The position numbers and the translations under genes are program-made. The notes under the pieces are model-generated. The model had not been told where the DNA came from and did not search any database. It worked only from the letters and a program-made list of their open reading frames with translations. From positions 6,316,966 through 6,380,965 of the forward strand of contig CM040446.1 of assembly GCA_022749755.1 (NCBI GenBank): a stretch of 64,000 bases of DNA, read 5' to 3'. Below are positions 1-12,986 of the stretch, one piece after another. The stretch comes from Azadirachta indica. Lineage: Eukaryota > Streptophyta > Magnoliopsida > Sapindales > Meliaceae. Each line of letters opens with the position of its first letter. Within the stretch, counting starts at the first letter, position 1.

Positions 1-1580
1 CAACTCAATTAATGCTGAAATTGAAAATAATGTGTGTGTGTGTGTTTTTTTTTTCCATAAATATGGAATTTGTATATAGTATTTAAGAATTGAAAAAATA
101 AACTGTATTTCAATACGTATCCATTCTTGAATATTCGAGATTCAAATCCAATGTTGATATTTATAAATCTGGTAATTGATGTTTATGAAAATAAACCATT
201 TTCATAATTAATTATTAAATATTAAAGGCTTGGATCTCAATGCGCAAAAACTATAATTTTTCAAACCCAATACTTTTTATTTATTTATTTATTTTTAGAT
301 TAACGTACCAAACCCTAGTTGGGTTGTTGAATTTTTTCTTTCTTATTTTGTATATAATATCGTATTAATAGAAGTTACACGTTGATTTTTTCACCGATTA
401 CCATCCTCCCATTTAAAATAATAGTATTAATACTGTGTCTCCCAACTAACATAATATGAAATTGAAAATAACATTTGTATGCGAATTTTTTTTTTTCATA
501 AATATGGAATTGTATATAGTATCTAAGAATTTTTAAAAAAAAAAAAAACTGTATTTCACAACGTATCGATCTCGGATATTCGAGATTCAAATCCAATGTT
601 GATATTTATAAATGGGTAATCCATGTCAAGGTCTTTAAGGTTTAACTAATTAATTATATAAATTTTAATAATTTAAAAATTTATTTTAAAAGCTTTAACT
701 TGTTATGAAAAAGTATACTTTTATAATCATGCTTATATTAATTATTATATTTAACTCCTCAAATTTTTTTTAAAAAAAAAAACATATCTACTTAAATTTT
801 TGATAATGTAAAAATATTCTCAACTAAAAGAAAGATAAAAATACTCATAATTAATTATTTATAATTAATATTATAAAAGAATGACATCAAATTTTTTTTA
901 AAAAATAATTAAGTATTAAAATATTATAATTTTTAAATTTAAATATTAAAATAAAATTATATTAATTGTTAAAAAAAATAATAATATAGTTATTTTATAT
1001 GTTTTTTAATAGTTTAAAATAATAAATAAGGATAAAATATTTATTTTTATTATAAATAATTTGTTAGGTATTTGTACCTTTCTTCTAAAGTTAAAGATAT
1101 TTATTATACATTATCAACAATTTAAGTGGGTATGTTTTATTTCTGAAAAAATTTGGGAGAGTTAAATATAATTAGTAACAGGGGTGCGAATGTAAAATCA
1201 TATTTTTCTATAATAAACTAAAATTTGTAAAGTAAATTTTTAAACTATTAAAACTTATATGATTAATTAATCAACCCTCAAGGACCTTTATATTTATTAC
1301 CTTTTATAAACCTGGTAATTAATATACTGTTTTAAACCATTTTCGTAGTTCATTATTAAAGGCTTGGATCTCAATGCACAAAACTATAATTTTTCAAACC
1401 TAATACTTTTTATTTATTTATTTTTATATTAACGTACGAAACCCTAGTTGGGTTGTTGAATTTTTTCTTTCTTACTTTGTATACAGTATCGTATTAATAA
1501 AAGTTACAAGTTGATTTTTTCACCGAACCATCTTTCCATTTAAAATAATAGCATTAATACTTAACTATTTCTTCTTGATG
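1..1580. repeat. Duplicated 5'-flank unit of the MSL copy A locus
   Basis: A block of about 440 bp is present twice in direct orientation. The first copy covers about 20-440. The second runs from about 455 to 622 and resumes at about 1303-1580, because a foldback element sits in its middle. Shared landmarks are the CATAAATATGGAAT stretch, TATTCGAGATTCAAATCC, GGCTTGGATCTCAATGC and CCCTAGTTGGGTTGTTGAA. Parts of the same block lie upstream of MSL copies C (about 40580-40820) and B (about 24290-24660, other strand), so it belongs to the duplicated gene segment. No coding content was recognised. Confidence 0.8.
628..1289. mobile_element. Foldback (long-TIR) MITE-like element
   Basis: The left end beginning AAGGTCTTTAAGG and the reverse complement of the right end, AAGGTCCTTGAGGG, align for about 200 bp per arm (about 628-840 and 1085-1289). 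The middle of about 245 bp is AT-rich. There is no coding capacity. The element interrupts the second copy of the duplicated MSL flank, so it inserted after that duplication. A target-site duplication could not be set with certainty. The superfamily is unknown. Confidence 0.8.
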
Positions 1581-2078
1581 TCTGCGTTAGAGCTGTATAT
1601 TATCTTCTGCGTCTGTTTGCCCTCTCAAAATATGAACGCTCACCGTTAGCACACTGCTCTCGACTTTCGAGCCTTGACTTGCGTACCCTCCTCCTCTCTG
1701 TGGTCTCCGCTCACTGTCTAAGCATTGCCAGCTCGTTGTCCGAAGAACATGATTTACAAAATCACTGTTCTTCTTCCCTTTCCTCTCTTTTCTATTCCCG
1801 TATTTCGATGACCGCCCGAAAATTATGACCAATGCTGTTTTCTAACATGTGCTCTTATCTATGATTCAAGCTTAAAATATATGTCCATTTGATTCGGCAT
1901 CTCTGTGACTTTCTTGATCGTACCGATCTTGCCCACTTGTACTTTCTTTGTCTACTTTATTTGGAGCTATATCAGTTGGAAGTTGTCTCCGCATTTGGTC
2001 ACTACTTCAGTGTATTTCTCTTTGTGGGTTCTCTGTGAATGTAAAACTTTCCGGCCTGTAGTGGCGGAGTATATTCCG

Positions 2079-2308
2079 GTAAGCTCAGTAAGATTATGTT
2101 TTAGTATTACGATGTAAAGTTTGTATTTTTAGTATATATCGCGCGAATATAACTGTACTTTCACAAAGAATAACTAATTTTAATATAGAGATTATCAAGT
2201 TTATCGCCACTTTCTGAGCTCAAAAGGGAAATTCGTTTCGTCTATGAATAGTTATAAGTTTCCTATTTCGTTTTTAAGTCTTTTTCCGGCTGATCTATTG
2301 ACTTGTAG
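2079..2308 (+). promoter_or_regulatory. Probable 5' UTR intron of MSL copy A
   Basis: A consensus donor (CCG|GTAAGC) and an acceptor (ACTTGTAG|G) bracket 230 bp just before the inferred start codon. Copy C has the same pair at 41306 and 41534. Splicing would remove the in-frame upstream ATG at 2244 and leave the ATG at 2349 (protein start MDAKAKAQ) as the first start near the coding region. This is inferred from splice signals and from comparison of the three copies. No transcript evidence is available here. Confidence 0.55.
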
Positions 2309-2348
2309 GAAACTTGTTGTGTTTTGTTATAATGTTAGGGTTTTGTTA

Positions 2349-5300
2349 ATGGATGCCAAAGCGAAGGCTCAAAACGGTGGTGGAAAAGGCATGTCGGAGA
2401 AGAAACGGGATCATGGAAATGAAGTTGTAATAAAAATTTCTGGCGATGAATCCCCAAAAGCCAGCGTAGACACCGATAACTCAAAAGGGTCTTTCTCAGA
2501 AGCATCAACAGAAGCAGTTAGTGCTGCTGGTTTCGCGGTGAAATCAGTGCCAATGAGTTGCCCTTCACCTGAGAGTGCAAGATTTAGTCCAAGCCGTGGT
2601 AAGCCGCCAAAAATTCCTAGCACGAACAATAACCTGACTCGAAGAAGGTCACTGGCGAGGTCAGTGTACTCAAAACCCAAGTCGAGATTTGGAGAACCAT
2701 CTTATAATGATACAATTGAAGAGAATGATGGGTTAGCATCGCCAGAACAGTTTGCTGCGAATTCACAGAATTCGTTTAGTAGAGCATCACCTAATAACAA
2801 GTCTATTAATTCAAGTGTTAGGACAAACTCTTTTGCCCCAAAGTCTCCTGGAGGACCAGGAGAGGAAGATGAGGAGGAGATTTGCAGGAAAGTTGAAATG
2901 ATTAAAGAAAAGCGTAAGGGCGTAACAACGGTAGTGTTAATTGAGTGGGTTGCTTTCTTTCTCATTGTGGGGTGTTTAGTGGCTAGTTTGACTATGGAGA
3001 AATTGGAAAAGTCTATGATTTGGGGGTTGGAGATTTGGAAGTGGTGTGTGCTTGTGTTAGTGATATTTTCTGGCATGTTGGTGACCAACTGGATTATGCA
3101 TGTTATTGTTTTCTTTATTGAGATGAACTTTTTGCTTAGGAAGAAAGTGCTTTATTTTGTTCATGGTTTGAAGAAAAGTGTTCAGGTTTTCATTTGGCTG
3201 GCTTTGGTTCTTCTTACTTGGGTCTTGTTGTTTAATCGTGGGGTCAAGCGTTCAAAGGTTGCCACCAGGGTTCTGGAATTTATAACCGGGACTCTTGTTA
3301 CAGTTCTCATTGGGGCATTTCTGTGGTTGTTGAAAACTTTGTTGCTAAAGATCTTAGCTTCTAATTTCCATGTCAATAGATTCTTTGATAGAATTCAAGA
3401 ATCAGTCTTTCATCAGTATATTCTCCAGACCCTTTCAGGGCCTCCACTGATTGAGGTGGCTGAGAGGGTTGGCAGATCTCCAAGCTTTGGTCAACTGAGC
3501 ATCAGGAGTAAAAAAAAAGGTAAAGACAAAAAGGAAACTAAGATTATTGATATGGGAAAGGTTCATAAAATGAAGCAAGAGAAAGTTTCAACTTATGCTA
3601 TGAAGGTGCTGGTAGATGCAATCATGAATTCAGGGCTGTCCACAATCTCAAATACCTTAGATGAAAGTGTAAATGATGGGGGTGAACAAGCAGATAAGGA
3701 AATCACCAATGAGATGGAAGCAAGAGCTGCTGCCTACCACATTTTTAGGAATGTTGCTCAGCCTGGCAGCAAGTGAGACATTTTTCCCTTTGTCTGATGC
3801 TCTTACTATGCTGTTAATTTCTCCCTTCTCTCTCCATATATATGTTTCCTGAAAATCTTATCTTTATGGATAGGTACATTGAGGAAGATGACCTATCGAG
3901 ATTTATGATTAAGGAGGAGGTGGAGCTTGTGTTTCCACTAATTGAAGGATGGGAGAAGGGACAAATTGATAGGAAGGCTCTGACAGAGTGGGTGGTAAGA
4001 TTGCCTGTTTACTTTACAAAAGTCTTCCTTTTTATTATTCCTTTCACTTCTTTCACCTGCACATATGACTGCATTTTTCTAATCTACTTCTCAGTGTTAG
4101 ATTGAGTTAAAATTATGCAACCAATAAACGGTTGCATTATTAGTACTCCTGTTGACTGCTGATAAGATTGGAAGGAAAGAGAATTTAACAATTTACTTCT
4201 TGTTTCTTCCACAGTATTTAGTCTATTGTGCTTCAAGGTTTTTAGTACACAAGGACGTGAACAAGTTTGCAATGTACTTGATGTAGCTAGCTCTGTTTTT
4301 GTGTTACAGAGAAAGAAAACTCTGTTCCATCAGCAGAGATTCTTTTACTCACATACATCTTTAAATTTGTTGCAGGTGAAGGTTTACAAAGATCGACAAG
4401 CTCTAGCACATGCTTTAAATGACACAAAAACTGCTGTAAAGCAATTGAACAAGCTAGTGACTGGGATCCTGTTTGTTGTGACCCTTATTTTATGGCTCCT
4501 GTTAGTGGAAATTGCAACAACAAAAGTCCTTGTCGTCCTCTCATCACAACTTGTGGTGGCAGCTTTTATGTTTGGGAACACTTGCAAGACTATATTTGAA
4601 GCTATCATATTTGTATTTGTAATGCACCCATTTGATGTTGGTGACCGTTGTGTTGTTGATGGCGTTCCGGTAACTCCTTAAAGACTTTCTTATTTCTTTA
4701 TGTTATGGAAGTTTGACCAAGTCTGATTAATTTGTTTTGACTTGCAGTTGCTGGTTGAAGAAATGAACATATTAACAACAGTCTTCTTGAAGCTTACTAA
4801 CGAAAAGATATATTATCCAAATTCAGTGTTGTCCACAAAACCCATCAGCAATTATAATAGAAGTCCTGATATGAGTGATGGAGTGGAATTCCATATTGAT
4901 TTTATGACACCAATTGAGAAGATTGGATTGCTGAAAGAGAAAATAAAGAAGTAAGTTGACCGTAACCCCATTTGTGTTTTGTATTTTATATATGTAGCAA
5001 AGTTTTATGCAAACTGGCTATTGCGTTTTTATTTTGCGCTCTTGAGTTCCTTTCTACAACTTGTTTAATTTTGAAGTCTTATGACTTGTCTTTGGACCTT
5101 AAGATAAGACTGACATTTTTATTTTATTTACCTGTGTTTGTTTGATCAGCTACTTGGAGAAAACTCCGCAATATTGGTATCCTAACCACTCGGTGGTAGT
5201 GCAAGAAATTGAGAATGTGAACAAGATAAAGATTGCTCTCTATTTTACTCACACAATGACATTCCAAGAATTTGGAGAGAAAAACAAACGGAGAAGTGAG

Positions 5301-5417
5301 CTGGTCATTGAGTTGAAGAAAATGTTTGAAGAACTGAATATCAAGTGCAACCTACTTCCCCAACAAATTCATCTTAGCAATCCTGGGACAGAATCAGCAA
5401 CTGTACCTGTAGTATAA
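2349..5417 (+). CDS. MSL10: MSL10-like mechanosensitive channel, copy A
   Basis: This encodes a plasma-membrane MscS-like channel that opens under membrane tension. Five exons, 2349-3772, 3874-3994, 4376-4669, 4748-4950 and 5150-5417, have GT/AG borders and join in frame to 769 residues, close to the usual 700-780. A Ser/Thr-rich cytosolic N-terminus (about 1-190) precedes four membrane helices (about 192-215, 231-257, 278-296, 311-338). After a soluble loop comes helix 5 (about 543-562) and the pore-type helix 6 (about 570-598), ending in MHPFDVGDRC, the hallmark of the MscS domain. The motif KKVLYFVHGLKK is typical of MSL9/10. I chose the ATG at 2349 because all three copies share it. An in-frame ATG at 2244 lies in a probable 5' UTR intron. 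Glycine is kept at residue 582 in helix 6, unlike copies B and C. MSL9 is the alternative name. Confidence 0.95.
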
Positions 5418-6290
5418 AATGATCACTTCTAGTAGTACCTGTAAAATACAACTGTGTCAGACAAATTTTAGGTGGTATAAAATCCTTTCTTTCGCATGAA
5501 GTAAAACTATGGATTTAGTTTTTGGTCTGTTTTTTGCTTAGATTCTCCTACCTGTGATGCTGTGTTTTGCTGTAATTTGAAACCCATGTTTCAGGTTTTG
5601 CAAACATTTAATCTGGTCTCCTCTAACGCCTGTGTTCTTAAGTTACATTTTCTCCCTGATATAAAGAAGATGTCCAAATACTCCCTCACCATCACTGTTT
5701 TCTATTAAAATTAACAGGTTTATTTTGTAAATTTATCACGTTGTCTATACTAATTTGAATGACCCATTTAAGTTTGGTTAGAATTGGGATTCGAGTTGGT
5801 TTGGGTGATGACTAGAAAACAAATACTTCTTATGCGAGTCGAATTCTTGCACTCTAATTCCCGGGCTGTTTCGAAAGTTTCAATTTTTTCCCTTTCAAAG
5901 AAAAAAAAAAAAATCCAAATTCCTTGTGATCAACTTTTTTCTGTTAAGATTAACAGTTTTTTTTTTTGGGTAAATATATCATTTTTTCCATACTAATTTG
6001 GATGAATTGAACCCTGGCAGTCTGACCCCTTGCTAGAATTTGGAAGTTACACTTTCCTCCTTGATAGAAAAAAACACCCTTGCCGTCAAATTTTTCTATT
6101 AAAATTAACAATTTTTTAATAAATTTACCGTTTTGTCCATATTAATTTTGATGACCTATTTCCGTTTGGGTAAGAATTCAAATTTGGGTTGGTTTGGATG
6201 ATGATTGAAAAGAAAAACTTCTCCTATAAGTAAAATCTTGCACTTTTATTTTAGTGCAAAGGTTTTACCACTAGACCAAGTTGAATTTTC
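5418..6290 (+). repeat. MSL copy A 3' flank and tandem degenerate repeat
   Basis: About 220 bp after the stop codon align with the 3' flanks of copies B and C, including GCTTAG-TTCTCCTACCTG and TTTTGCAAA. From about 5635 a roughly 240 bp unit occurs at 5635-5875 and again at 6045-6260, with a partial copy at 5930-6010. Each has TTCTATTAAAATTAAC followed by a GTAAATTTAxC-GTTxTGTC stretch. No gene was recognised in this interval. Confidence 0.65.
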
Positions 6291-6394
6291 TGATAATATT
6301 TGAGTTATTTAAGAAGGTGTTTATATAGAAAAGCAAAATTTTTGCCCAGTTCTTGCATTTCTAATCCTTAAAAAGGTTGGTAGTTGGCATATAT

Positions 6395-7870
6395 ATGTGG
6401 ATAGTAGAGTGGTCAAGGAAATAACAATTAGATATCAGTTTTTCAACTTATGGTTACAATATATGTTAGACCTACTTAGGTAAGTAAAAGTGTTTTCCAA
6501 ACTTGACTTGTGTAGTGATTACCATCAAATTTGCATTAAACCTTCAAATAAGTAAAAAACAACATTCAAGACCAAAAAGTGATTGTATGATTGGAAGGTA
6601 ATGCCTTTCGATTTGTTGAATGCGCTAAGCACATTTATAGGGCTTATGAAGCTTTCACTTTCAAGTTTGTTGTGGTATAATTTGATGACATCTTAGTTTA
6701 TAATAGTGATGTAAAGAATCATTTAGTGTATTTGAGGAAGGTTTTCAAAATATGTAAAGAGAATAAATTGTTTGTCAACTTGAAGAAGTATAATTTTATG
6801 AAGTGCAATTTGGTATTTGTGGGGTTTATAATTAATGCTGATTATATTACAATTGATGAGTCAAAGGTTAACATAATTCTCATAAATTATCGGTAAAGTG
6901 AGGAGTTTTTATGGATTAGTGACATTTTATTGTCAGTTCATTTGCAATTTTAGCACCATCACAACACCTATTACTAAGTGCATAAAGAAGGGAAAATTTA
7001 ATTGGTTGATGAGCAAAATAGGAATTTTATCATCTTGAAGAGAAAACTCTGTATGGCTCACGTGTTAGCACTAGCTAACTTTGATAAGATATTTAAGGTG
7101 AAGTATGATGCTTTAGGGAGAGGTATTGGTACTATTCTCATTTAGGAGGGTAGACTCATAGGGTGTCTTAGTGAAAGGTTAGGTGATGCTAGGCACAGTG
7201 GTCTACATACAACTAGGAATTTTATACCGTGATTAGGGCATTGATACATTGGGAGCATTATTTGATTTAGAGGAGTTTGTGCTTTATGGTGATCACTAGG
7301 CATTGAAGTATGTCAACAGTCAGCATCATTTGAATAAAGTGCATGCTAGGTGGGTGTTATTTATGCAGAAATTTACGCTTATATTGAAATATAAGTTTGG
7401 GCAACAAAATAATGTAGTTGATACTTTGAGTAGGTGAGCTACTTTATTGGTAACATTGGGAAATGAAATAATTGGGTTTAAGGTAATGAATGAGCAATAT
7501 GCAACTAACGAAGATTTTCACACAATTTAGGATCTGTGTAATCACAATCAGCGAGCGGCAGATTTCTTATTCATAAAGATGTCAAATTTCTTAGTCATTT
7601 TCAGCGTATTTTATGGGAAAAATTTGATACAAAATTATAGTATGGTAATGCTTTTCACCCTTAAATTGATGAATAAACAAAGGTGGTTAATCATACCTTA
7701 GGAAATATGTTGCGTTGTATTTGTGGGGAGAAGTTTAAGCAATGAGATGCAGTGTTACCTTAGGTGAATTTGCTTATAATAGTAGGATGAATAATTTGAC
7801 TGAGAAAACTTTTTTTGAGGTGGTTTATTTGCAGCCATCCTGTCATGTATTAGACTTGGTGACTTTACCA
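6395..7870 (+). pseudogene. Ty3/gypsy retrotransposon pol remnant
   Basis: Interrupted reading frames give a recognisable gypsy polyprotein order. The reverse transcriptase lies at about 6400-6890, with visible VFSKLDL and YHQI near 6490-6530, VMPFDLLNA near 6600, and a damaged FDDIL-type catalytic motif near 6680. RNase H follows at about 6900-7440 ([27 protein letters not shown]). The C-terminal integrase part follows at about 7640-7870 (AFHP, EVVNHTLGNMLRC equivalents). Stops and frameshifts occur throughout, so it is dead. No LTRs were found beside it. Confidence 0.85.
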
Positions 7871-7975
7871 GCTTTGGCCATAATTTTATCTCTTCTTCCA
7901 TAGCCATCCTTAATTCAGGGAATAGATGAAAGCCCTTTGTGATCATGGTACTTAGATATATAAAAAATCTTAAAT

Positions 7976-8135
7976 GGTATGGAGACTGTAGAGTACAAGT
8001 GGGTGTTTACAATTAAGTATCAACCTGATGGCATTGTTGAAAGGCTAAAAGCCTATTTAGTAGCTAAAGGATTTATTCAAATCTATAGCGTCGATTATTT
8101 TGAGACTTTTTCTCCTGTTGTTGGCAGGAAAAGAA
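7976..8135 (+). pseudogene. Ty1/copia reverse transcriptase fragment
   Basis: One open frame reads YKWVFTIKYQPDGIVERLKA and then LVAKGF and DYFETFSPV. This is the start of a copia-type reverse transcriptase domain. It stops abruptly at about 8135. It is a separate fragment from the larger copia remnant that follows, because that one repeats the same domain at 9920-10040. Confidence 0.85.
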
Positions 8136-8804
8136 TTTAGCATAAGTATCACAAATTTGGAATATGCTTTCGGCTTTCCTAATAATGTCTTGAAGGGATT
8201 CTCAAAGTTCTTTAGTTGTACTAACTCACATTAAACTATCAATAGTTAATTGTTCCATACTATTCCCTAATCAAGTATTAACTATTTTATCTTTTTACCA
8301 CCACTTTGAGCACTCTTTTGATTCCTTCTTTGGAGGATCATCAATCAAATACTTTTTTTTTCTTGAGCAATCAAGTATCTTTTAACTCCCTTTGACCACA
8401 AAGATAATTATCCTCATATAGCTTTATTGCAATAATTGAAACCCTAATACCAAAAGGAGTAAAAAAAAGAGGAAATAGCCATGTCAATTACTGTGAATAG
8501 TAACCATGAACAATACTTTCACTATAATTGCTATCATGAACAGTATTCGACCTTTTTTCCATCTCTCTCTGTTTAGAAAAAATTTTTATGAATATTTTTC
8601 TACTTTGATACTGTGTTGAGTGAGAAAAAAAGAAATTTTATATATTTCATCTAATAAAAATAGTAAAATATTTATATAGGTTTAAGAAGTAATATTCTAA
8701 TGAAACTAAGAAATAATATTCCTATCGTAACACAAATCCTAATTAGATAAGAATTAATTAAATAGCTTCTTATTAAGTTTTAACATAACCTGTAGACACT
8801 TGAA
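8136..8804. other. AT-rich spacer, possible LTR debris
   Basis: There is no coding content. About 8480-8560 carries repeated TGAACAGTA-type words, which are common in some plant LTRs, but no partner LTR was found. It is probably transposon debris between two copia fragments. Confidence 0.35.
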
Positions 8805-11215
8805 ATTTATTCATATGGATTTATTTCAATCGTCAAGAACCACAAGTCTTTGTGATAAGTATTATGCTTTTGTCACTATGGATGATTTTTCAAGATGTAC
8901 ATGGATTTTATTTTTTTGACAACAAAAGCATTCATGCATTTGCAAAGTTTTCAAAAAGAATTCAAAATGAAAAGGCACCATAAATTATTTTAGCATCGTA
9001 GTGATCATGGTGGTGAGTTTGAAAATCTTGCCTTTAAAAAATTTTATGATGAGCATATGGCATTACACATTAATTTTCATCTCTAAGGACTCCTTAATAA
9101 AATGATGTAATTGAGAGAAAGAATAGGTCTATTCAAGAAACGGTTAGGACCATATTGCATGAAAATTCTTTAGCACAATAATTTTGGGCCGAAGAGGTTA
9201 ACTCCATTTGCTATATTTTAAATCGGGTGTTGATTAAACTTACTCTCAATAAACTGCTTATGAACTTTAGAACAATAAAAAGCCCAATATTAGTTATTTC
9301 AAAGACTTTGGTTCAAAATGCACTATTATAAACCTATGGATAATTAGGAAAATTTGACCTAAAATCAGATATTGAGATTTTTTTTGGTTATTTAACTTCT
9401 AGCAAAGCATATACAAATGTTTAATAAACGTACTATAGTTGTTAAGGAATCTATTCATATCACTTTTAATGAAATTAACTCTTTCTCTATGGAGAAAACA
9501 ATTGTTAATGATGGTATTGACAAGGAAACCAAGGACATGCATCTTAAGGAGTCAAACAAAGTGACATCCAAAGACTCCACTTAACAAGGAAAGATAATTG
9601 CACAAAAAGAGGAGCAAATATCAATCAGTAAAGAAGATAATGCTCAATTACTTCTCAAAGAGTGGAGGTTTGCAAAATCTCATCCTAAAGATTTAATTCT
9701 TGGTAATTCATCACATGGAATTAAGACCAGAGCATCCATTAGGAACATTTGCAACAACATTCCATTTATATCTCAAATTGAACATTAAAATTTTCTTGAA
9801 ATTGAAAAAGATGAACATTGGATTATGACAATACAAGAAGAGTTAAATTAATTTGAAAGAAATAACGTGTAGGAATTAGTTCGTAGACTTGAACATCAAT
9901 CCATTATTGGAACTGAATGTGTATTTAGGAACAAAATGGATGAGTTCAATGTGATTGTTGGAAGCAAGACTAGATTAGTGGCCAAAGGATATAATCAAGA
10001 AGAAGAGATAGATTTCGATGAGACATTTGCACCCGTAGCTATGTTAAAATCCATTAGTATGTTACTTGCATTCACATGTTATAAGGATTTCATTTTATGT
10101 CAAATAGATATGAAAAGTGCTTTTCTAAATAGACATATTGTGGAGAAAGTTTATGTTAAACAACCTCCCAGTTTTGAAAATAAATTTTTTCCAAATATGT
10201 TTATAGATTAACTAAGGCCTTATATAGTTTGAAACAAGCTCCTAACGCTTAGTATAAAAAGCTTAGTAAATTTCTTATCAAAATGGATTTAGCATGAGCA
10301 AAGTAGATACCATACTATGCATCAAGCATAAAGGTCACGATCTTCTCATGGTGCAAATATATGTTGGTAATATTATTTTTTATGCCAGTAATAGTTCCTT
10401 GTGTGATGAATTTTCAAATTGTATAAGAAAGGAATTCGAGATAAGCATAATGGGAGAATTAAAGTTCTTCCTTGAAGATGGAATCTTTATCAACCTGTCC
10501 AAATATATCAAGGATTTACTCAAAAGATTCGGAATGAAGATTTTAAAGAGTGATGTCATTCCAATGAGTTCAACACTTAAGCTTGACATAGATGAAAAAG
10601 GAGCCGATATGGAAATAAAGAAGTATAAAAGTATGATTAGATCTTTATTGTACTTAATTGTGAGTAAACCCAATATTATGTTTGTGTGCAATATTTTAAT
10701 CATGTCCCAAAGAGTCTGATATAGTCACCAATAAAGGCATTTCTAAATACTTGTATGGCACAATAGACCTAGGCTCCAAGTATCTTAAGAACATGAACAT
10801 CAAATTGATTAGCTATTTCTATGTCGAGTAAAGTCAACAGAAAGAGCACTAGTGGCACTTGTTATTTTCTTGGAAACTCATTAGTCTCATGGTTTAACAA
10901 AAATAAAATTTTGTTGTTATTTCCACTACTGAGGCTGAATACTTTGTCAACGATAGTTGTTATGCACAAACACTTTAGATGCAACACATACTATGGCAAC
11001 ATCATTTATCATTCTCTTATGTTGTGTGACAACACTAGTGCCATCTATTTGTCCAAAATCTCGATTTGTCACTCTAAGGCCAAGCATATTAATATTAGAT
11101 ATCATTTTCTTACAGATTATGTTTAAAAGGGGACATTTCCACGGAATCAGTTTGTACAAAAAAAAGAGGATAGATTCACTTTCATTATGCAAGAGTTTGA
11201 GATTTTGAAAATCAT
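8805..11215 (+). pseudogene. Sirevirus-like Ty1/copia pol remnant
   Basis: Many stops and frameshifts interrupt a copia polyprotein. The integrase core is at about 8805-9270 (FVTMDDFSRCTW). A linker at about 9660-9900 contains HPKDLILGN-like residues. The reverse transcriptase runs from about 9900 to 10715: GTECVFRNKMDEF, LVAKGYNQEE, DFDETFAPVA, KSAFLNRHI and KDLLKRFGMK are readable. RNase H is at about 10820-11140 (RKSTSGTCYFLG, CDNTSAI). The YVDD-type motif is altered to YVGNII near 10365. Order, sequence and the later polypurine tracts fit the Sirevirus lineage. The gag region and a 5' LTR are not visible. It cannot be active. Confidence 0.85.
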
Positions 11216-11644
11216 GCACTAATCATACACCTATGACATGATATTTGTGGTTTTTGCTCATATCTTAATTCCTTATGCTTTTAGAATCATTCTTTATGCA
11301 TGTGCAATTGTGTGTCACATCTTACTTGCTTTATATGAATTCATTTTGAATAAATTATTTTAAAGTCAAAAATTGATTCCTTATGTTGTTGCTTAAAGGC
11401 TTGTGTTTATATGCTTGAATATTTTTTTTATGCTTGTGTTGTTATCATGTCTTATTGCATACAAATAGATTAAAATGAAACATAGTCACCTCATGATTGA
11501 TGTTTCAATTCATTTTAGCGAAATATAAACATCTAGGATCAAGTTTGGATAGCCAAATTCTCAAATCTGAAAAGGCCAAAAAGTTATTCATAGAAAGCCC
11601 AACTAGCTAATCGATATAAAAGTACAGCTAAGAAATCCAAGAGA

Positions 11645-12652
11645 TGGAGTGAATTGGGTTTTTAACAAATATTAACAAAAAATTCGAATAACAACCCAAA
11701 TACATAAAATACAATAGATGTAATAAAGTATAGAGAGAGAGTTAAGAGAATTTATAATGGTTCGACAAAGGCTCGGCCTATATCTATTCATTCAAGCTCC
11801 ACTTGAAGATTTCACTAAAATCAAGTTTTTATCCCACAAGAATTTAAGATACAACCAAGAGATTATAGTACCCTTTAACCTTATAAGTGTTTGCTTACCC
11901 CAAACGCTCAATCACAGTCTTAACCAAGTAAAATACCTACTTCTTTCACATTTTTATAATAAAAAGTCAAACAAAGAGAATGAAACACTTACAAATTGAT
12001 CTTCCACAAGTATGATAGTACAAATGAATGATCTCAAAGATCTAAATGTGTGTATAATGAATTCAAGCTCGATAATGTGTTTATGGATGTTGTAAGCACT
12101 TAAAGTTTGTAAAAAAATGATGAACAATGAATAGGAAGTCCTAAATTTATAGTTAGGTCAAAACCTAGCTGTTGGGACTTTAAAATTTGAAAAACCTAGA
12201 ATTTCAGTCGACCAATATAGTTCAAATGGTCGACCGGTTTGAGACTTGAGCTCATGCAAAAATTCTATCCTAAAAATAACGATCAACCAATTTTTCGATT
12301 CATTTTGACTAGGTTAGACCGAGTTCAACCAACTAGACTAGGTTGGTTCAGGTTTAGCTCAAACAATTCAGTTTTCATGCTAGTTTGAAAATTTTTCATT
12401 TTAGTCCTTTTTCAGGATTTCAATAAGCTTGCAATTTGGTCCAATTTTCAATTCTTAGAATATTTGTTTGTGAAGATTCTTGAGTTTGAAAAATAAACAT
12501 TCATAAGCATACAAATACAATATAAAGTAAGATACTAAGTTTGTGCCTTGTGTCTTTGATTTGAGTTTGAATATTCTCTATTTCATTTCTTGGATTGGAT
12601 GGTGTATTTTATGATAATCAAAATTCGGATTTGTGTGACATTAAGGTCAACA
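11645..12652 (-). mobile_element. Copia/Sirevirus-like 3' LTR, minus orientation
   Basis: Read on the minus strand, a polypurine-like GGAGAGAT is followed by TGTTGACCTTAATGTCACAC, an LTR start. About 1 kb from here matches, in inverted orientation, the LTR at 13266-14425. Shared internal landmarks include CCACTTGAAGATTTCACTAA, CCTTATAAGTGTTTGC and GTTTTTAACAA. About 110 bp of internal sequence (12653-12765) is attached. It appears to be a truncated element end inserted in, or joined to, the plus-strand copia element. Confidence 0.75.
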
Positions 12653-12986
12653 ATCTCTCCATTTTTAATGATGACAAAATAATTAAACCATATAGCAATC
12701 TTCTTGAAGACAAAAAAAAGGCTCCCCTAATAGATTTGAGCAAAATGCTCCCTTTACAAGCACAAGTATAGACATGCTTATTTTTTTTTCATTTGATTTA
12801 ATCATATAGGTCATTCTATGTTAGTCATTATGTACTTATCTTTGCTATATGGTTGTTGTGGCTATAAGCCAAAATCACTTTTGTGCTTTACTTTCATGCT
12901 TTATGGATTTTATAGATTTCTATTGGACTGTGTAATAGTTAGTAAATTATTTTTGTTTATTATATTTTTATTTACTTTTGATGATG

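Noticed and set aside
2244..2348. In-frame N-terminal extension of MSL copy A (35 codons)
   Set aside because: It lies in a probable 5' UTR intron, is not keepable in copy B, and the three copies agree on the later ATG.
2411..3376. Antisense open frames over MSL exon 1 (also at 41595-42602 and 22707-23708)
   Set aside because: They mirror the coding strand's codon pattern and have no independent support.
6235..6290. tRNA-like stretch (ACTAGACCAAGTTG)
   Set aside because: No complete cloverleaf or matching acceptor stem could be formed.
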